Shown one piece after another: positions 62,428 to 64,000 of a stretch of 64,000 nt of DNA. Positions within the stretch are counted from its first letter, which is position 1. Every line of letters starts with the position of its first letter. Origin of the DNA: Streptomyces sp. AC1-42W (GTDB lineage Bacteria; Actinomycetota; Actinomycetes; Streptomycetales; Streptomycetaceae); the NCBI RefSeq assembly GCF_003248355.1, contig NZ_QKWY01000002.1, forward strand, positions 1,364,001 through 1,428,000. Reading direction: 5' to 3'. Made by a program: the position numbers and the translations under genes. The notes under the pieces are model-generated. The model saw only the letters and a list, made by a program, of their open reading frames with translations. It searched no databases and was not told where the DNA came from.

Positions 62428-64000
62428 TTGAGTCGTGAAACTGACAGTTCGTCCTCCGGGCCCCAGGGTCGCGGGGGAGCCGCGTACCCCTCGGGTACGC
62501 CGCCGTACGGATCACGCCAGTATCCGTCGACGCACCCGTCGCAGGACGCCCCGGAAGGGGCCCCGGAATCTGCCGGTCCGGACCGCTCCGAAGAGCCGAA
62601 GACCGAGACGACCCTGACGACGCGTATCCGGATCAACATTCCGGGCTCGCGCCCCATCCCGCCGGTTGTCATGCGTACGCCCATGAGTGAGGCGGAGAGC
62701 GGCGCCGAGCGCACCGGCTCGACCCCGCGTCCGGGCGCCCCCGCGCAGGGCGGCGCCCCGGCGGCCTCCCCGGCCCCGGCCGCGGAGCCCGGCGAGGACG
62801 CGGCGGCGGACTCCGGCGAGAAGCCGGCCAAGGAGGGCGGCGGCAGCGACTGGTTCGCCCCGCGCAAGCCCCCGGCGGCCGGGAAGCCGTCGGCGGACGG
62901 ACCGGGCGACACGGACGGCGCGGGCTTCACGGCGCCGGTCGTGGGCGGAACCGGTGCCGGGGCCGGTGGGCCCGCGGGTGCCGGTGGGCCCGGTGGCTCC
63001 GGCGGTCCTGCGGGTCCCGGCGGGCCCGGTGGCCTCGCGGGTGGTCCGGGTGGCCTTGCGGGTGCCGGTGGTTCCGATGCTCAGGCCGGTCCGGGTGCTT
63101 CGGGTGTGCCCGGCGGCCCGGTCGCCGGTGGCCCGGGGGGCACCCTGCCCCGGCGGGTCTCCCCGCCCTCGGGCCCCCGCACCGACCTGCCGTACTTCTC
63201 GGACGGCCCACAGCGCGACTTCCCGGCGGGTCCGGGCGGTACGGGGCCCGGCGCGGCCCCCGACGGTCCGCGTACCACCCCCGGCCTCGGCGTCCGTACG
63301 CCCGGCCCGGCCGGCCCCACCACGGGCCCGGTGCCCGGCATCTCGCCGCTCACGCCGAACCTCGACGGGCCCGGCCCGTTCCCGCCCGGCATGGGTCCGC
63401 AGAGCCCTGGCGGCCCGCTGACCGGCGGGGTGCCGCCGCGCATGTCCGACGACACCGCCATCCTCACCCCGCAGTTCGCGGCCCCGGCCGGCCCCGGTGA
63501 GAACGTCTCGGGCGACACGCTGAACAGCGGCATGCCCGTGGTCCCCGGCGACCCGAAGGGCGCGGGCCCGTCGGGCGCCGCTCCCGCGCAGCCCGCCCCG
63601 GCCGCCCGTCCCGCGCCGAAGCCGGCCCCCGCCAGGAAGGGCCGCTCCAAGCTGGTCCTCCTCGGCGTCGCGGCCGTCTGCCTGCTGGGCGTCGCCTACG
63701 GGGCCGGGCTCCTGATGAACCACTCCGACGTGCCCAAGGGCACCACCGTGCTCGGCGTGGACATCGGCGGCGGCACCAAGGAGGACGGCGTCGAGAAGCT
63801 GGACGCCGCGCTGGCCGGGCGGGCCGCGACCCCGCTCAAGCTGACCGTGGACGGCAAGGAGGTCGAGCTCGCCCCCGACAAGGCCGGGCTCTCGCTGGAC
63901 AGCCAGGCCACCGTGCGCGCGGCGGCCGGCAGCGACTACAACCCGGTCTCCGTCATCGGCTCGCTCTTCGGTGGCGCGCGGACCGTCGAGCCGGTCTTCC
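62428..64000 (+). CDS. Gly/Pro-rich membrane protein with VanW-type extracytoplasmic region (runs off window)
   Basis: At least 524 codons from a TTG at 62428 with GGGAG about 8 nt upstream; no ATG or GTG in this frame has a better site near the start, and ATG 62671 is the next possible. The first 380 residues are disordered and include a collagen-like Gly-Gly-Pro/Ala tract. One transmembrane helix (LVLLGVAAVCLLGVAYGAGLL) is followed by an extracytoplasmic start TTVLGVDIGGGTKEDGVEKL, typical of the peptidoglycan-binding domain before a VanW domain. A cell-wall role is likely. The C-terminus is outside the window. Confidence 0.82.
   Translation, partial: MSRETDSSSSGPQGRGGAAYPSGTPPYGSRQYPSTHPSQDAPEGAPESAGPDRSEEPKTETTLTTRIRINIPGSRPIPPVVMRTPMSEAESGAERTGSTPRPGAPAQGGAPAASPAPAAEPGEDAAADSGEKPAKEGGGSDWFAPRKPPAAGKPSADGPGDTDGAGFTAPVVGGTGAGAGGPAGAGGPGGSGGPAGPGGPGGLAGGPGGLAGAGGSDAQAGPGASGVPGGPVAGGPGGTLPRRVSPPSGPRTDLPYFSDGPQRDFPAGPGGTGPGAAPDGPRTTPGLGVRTPGPAGPTTGPVPGISPLTPNLDGPGPFPPGMGPQSPGGPLTGGVPPRMSDDTAILTPQFAAPAGPGENVSGDTLNSGMPVVPGDPKGAGPSGAAPAQPAPAARPAPKPAPARKGRSKLVLLGVAAVCLLGVAYGAGLLMNHSDVPKGTTVLGVDIGGGTKEDGVEKLDAALAGRAATPLKLTVDGKEVELAPDKAGLSLDSQATVRAAAGSDYNPVSVIGSLFGGARTVEPVF

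Overview
This is a high-GC (about 70%) actinobacterial chromosome segment, almost certainly from a Streptomyces. Evidence: heavy GTG/TTG start use and GC-rich third codon positions, an mshB mycothiol gene, BldK-like peptide transporters, a large LuxR (LAL) regulator, a SpoIIE-type phosphatase with a fused ATPase domain, secreted chitin-degrading enzymes, and DasR-type operator boxes.

Layout. (1) 1-4701: an accessory cluster around a divergent promoter. Leftward run an uncharacterised 249-aa protein, an APH-type kinase-like protein, a SAM methyltransferase and a HAD-like protein cut by the window edge. Rightward run an XRE regulator with a TPR-like body and a Nudix hydrolase. (2) 4750-9996: nested insertion sequences. 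A complete IS1380-family element abuts an IS630-family relic that carries two identical IS4-family elements; the outer copy marks a deletion junction. (3) 9997-11849: the 5' part of an Avs-like nuclease-STAND NTPase gene, cut by that junction. (4) 12134-15599: DUF6000-like, HEAT-repeat, CPCC and HEAT-like genes of unknown role. (5) 15708-21042: an XRE/TPR gene, then a tightly overlapping operon encoding a TIR protein, a P-loop NTPase-like protein and a two-TM protein. The TIR protein and the NTPase share an Asn/Gly/Gln-rich motif that looks like a bacterial amyloid-signalling motif. This is the best candidate here for an under-described immune system. (6) 21259-22861: divergent TetR/SDR pair.

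(7) 22968-32055: exoenzyme region. An AA10 lytic polysaccharide monooxygenase and a GH18 chitinase each have a promoter overlapped by a DasR-like box. Between them are a LAL regulator and an M4 metalloprotease with a chitin-binding module; a GntR/HutC regulator diverges from the chitinase. (8) 32303-42229: small SPOR-like protein, Nudix hydrolase, two ATPase/phosphatase signalling proteins, PspA, a TPM-domain membrane protein and an orphan peptide-binding lipoprotein. (9) 42347-57258: typA followed by two paralogous five-gene oligopeptide ABC transporter operons. They are separated by a decayed secreted-protein gene and a 34-nt G homopolymer. (10) 57347-64000: membrane protein, S9 peptidase, small membrane protein, mshB, a membrane protein, and the start of a Gly/Pro-rich VanW-type membrane protein running off the window.

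Regions 8-10 look like conserved chromosome. Regions 1-6 look like a mobile or defence-type accessory island. All family calls come from reading motifs; no database search was run.
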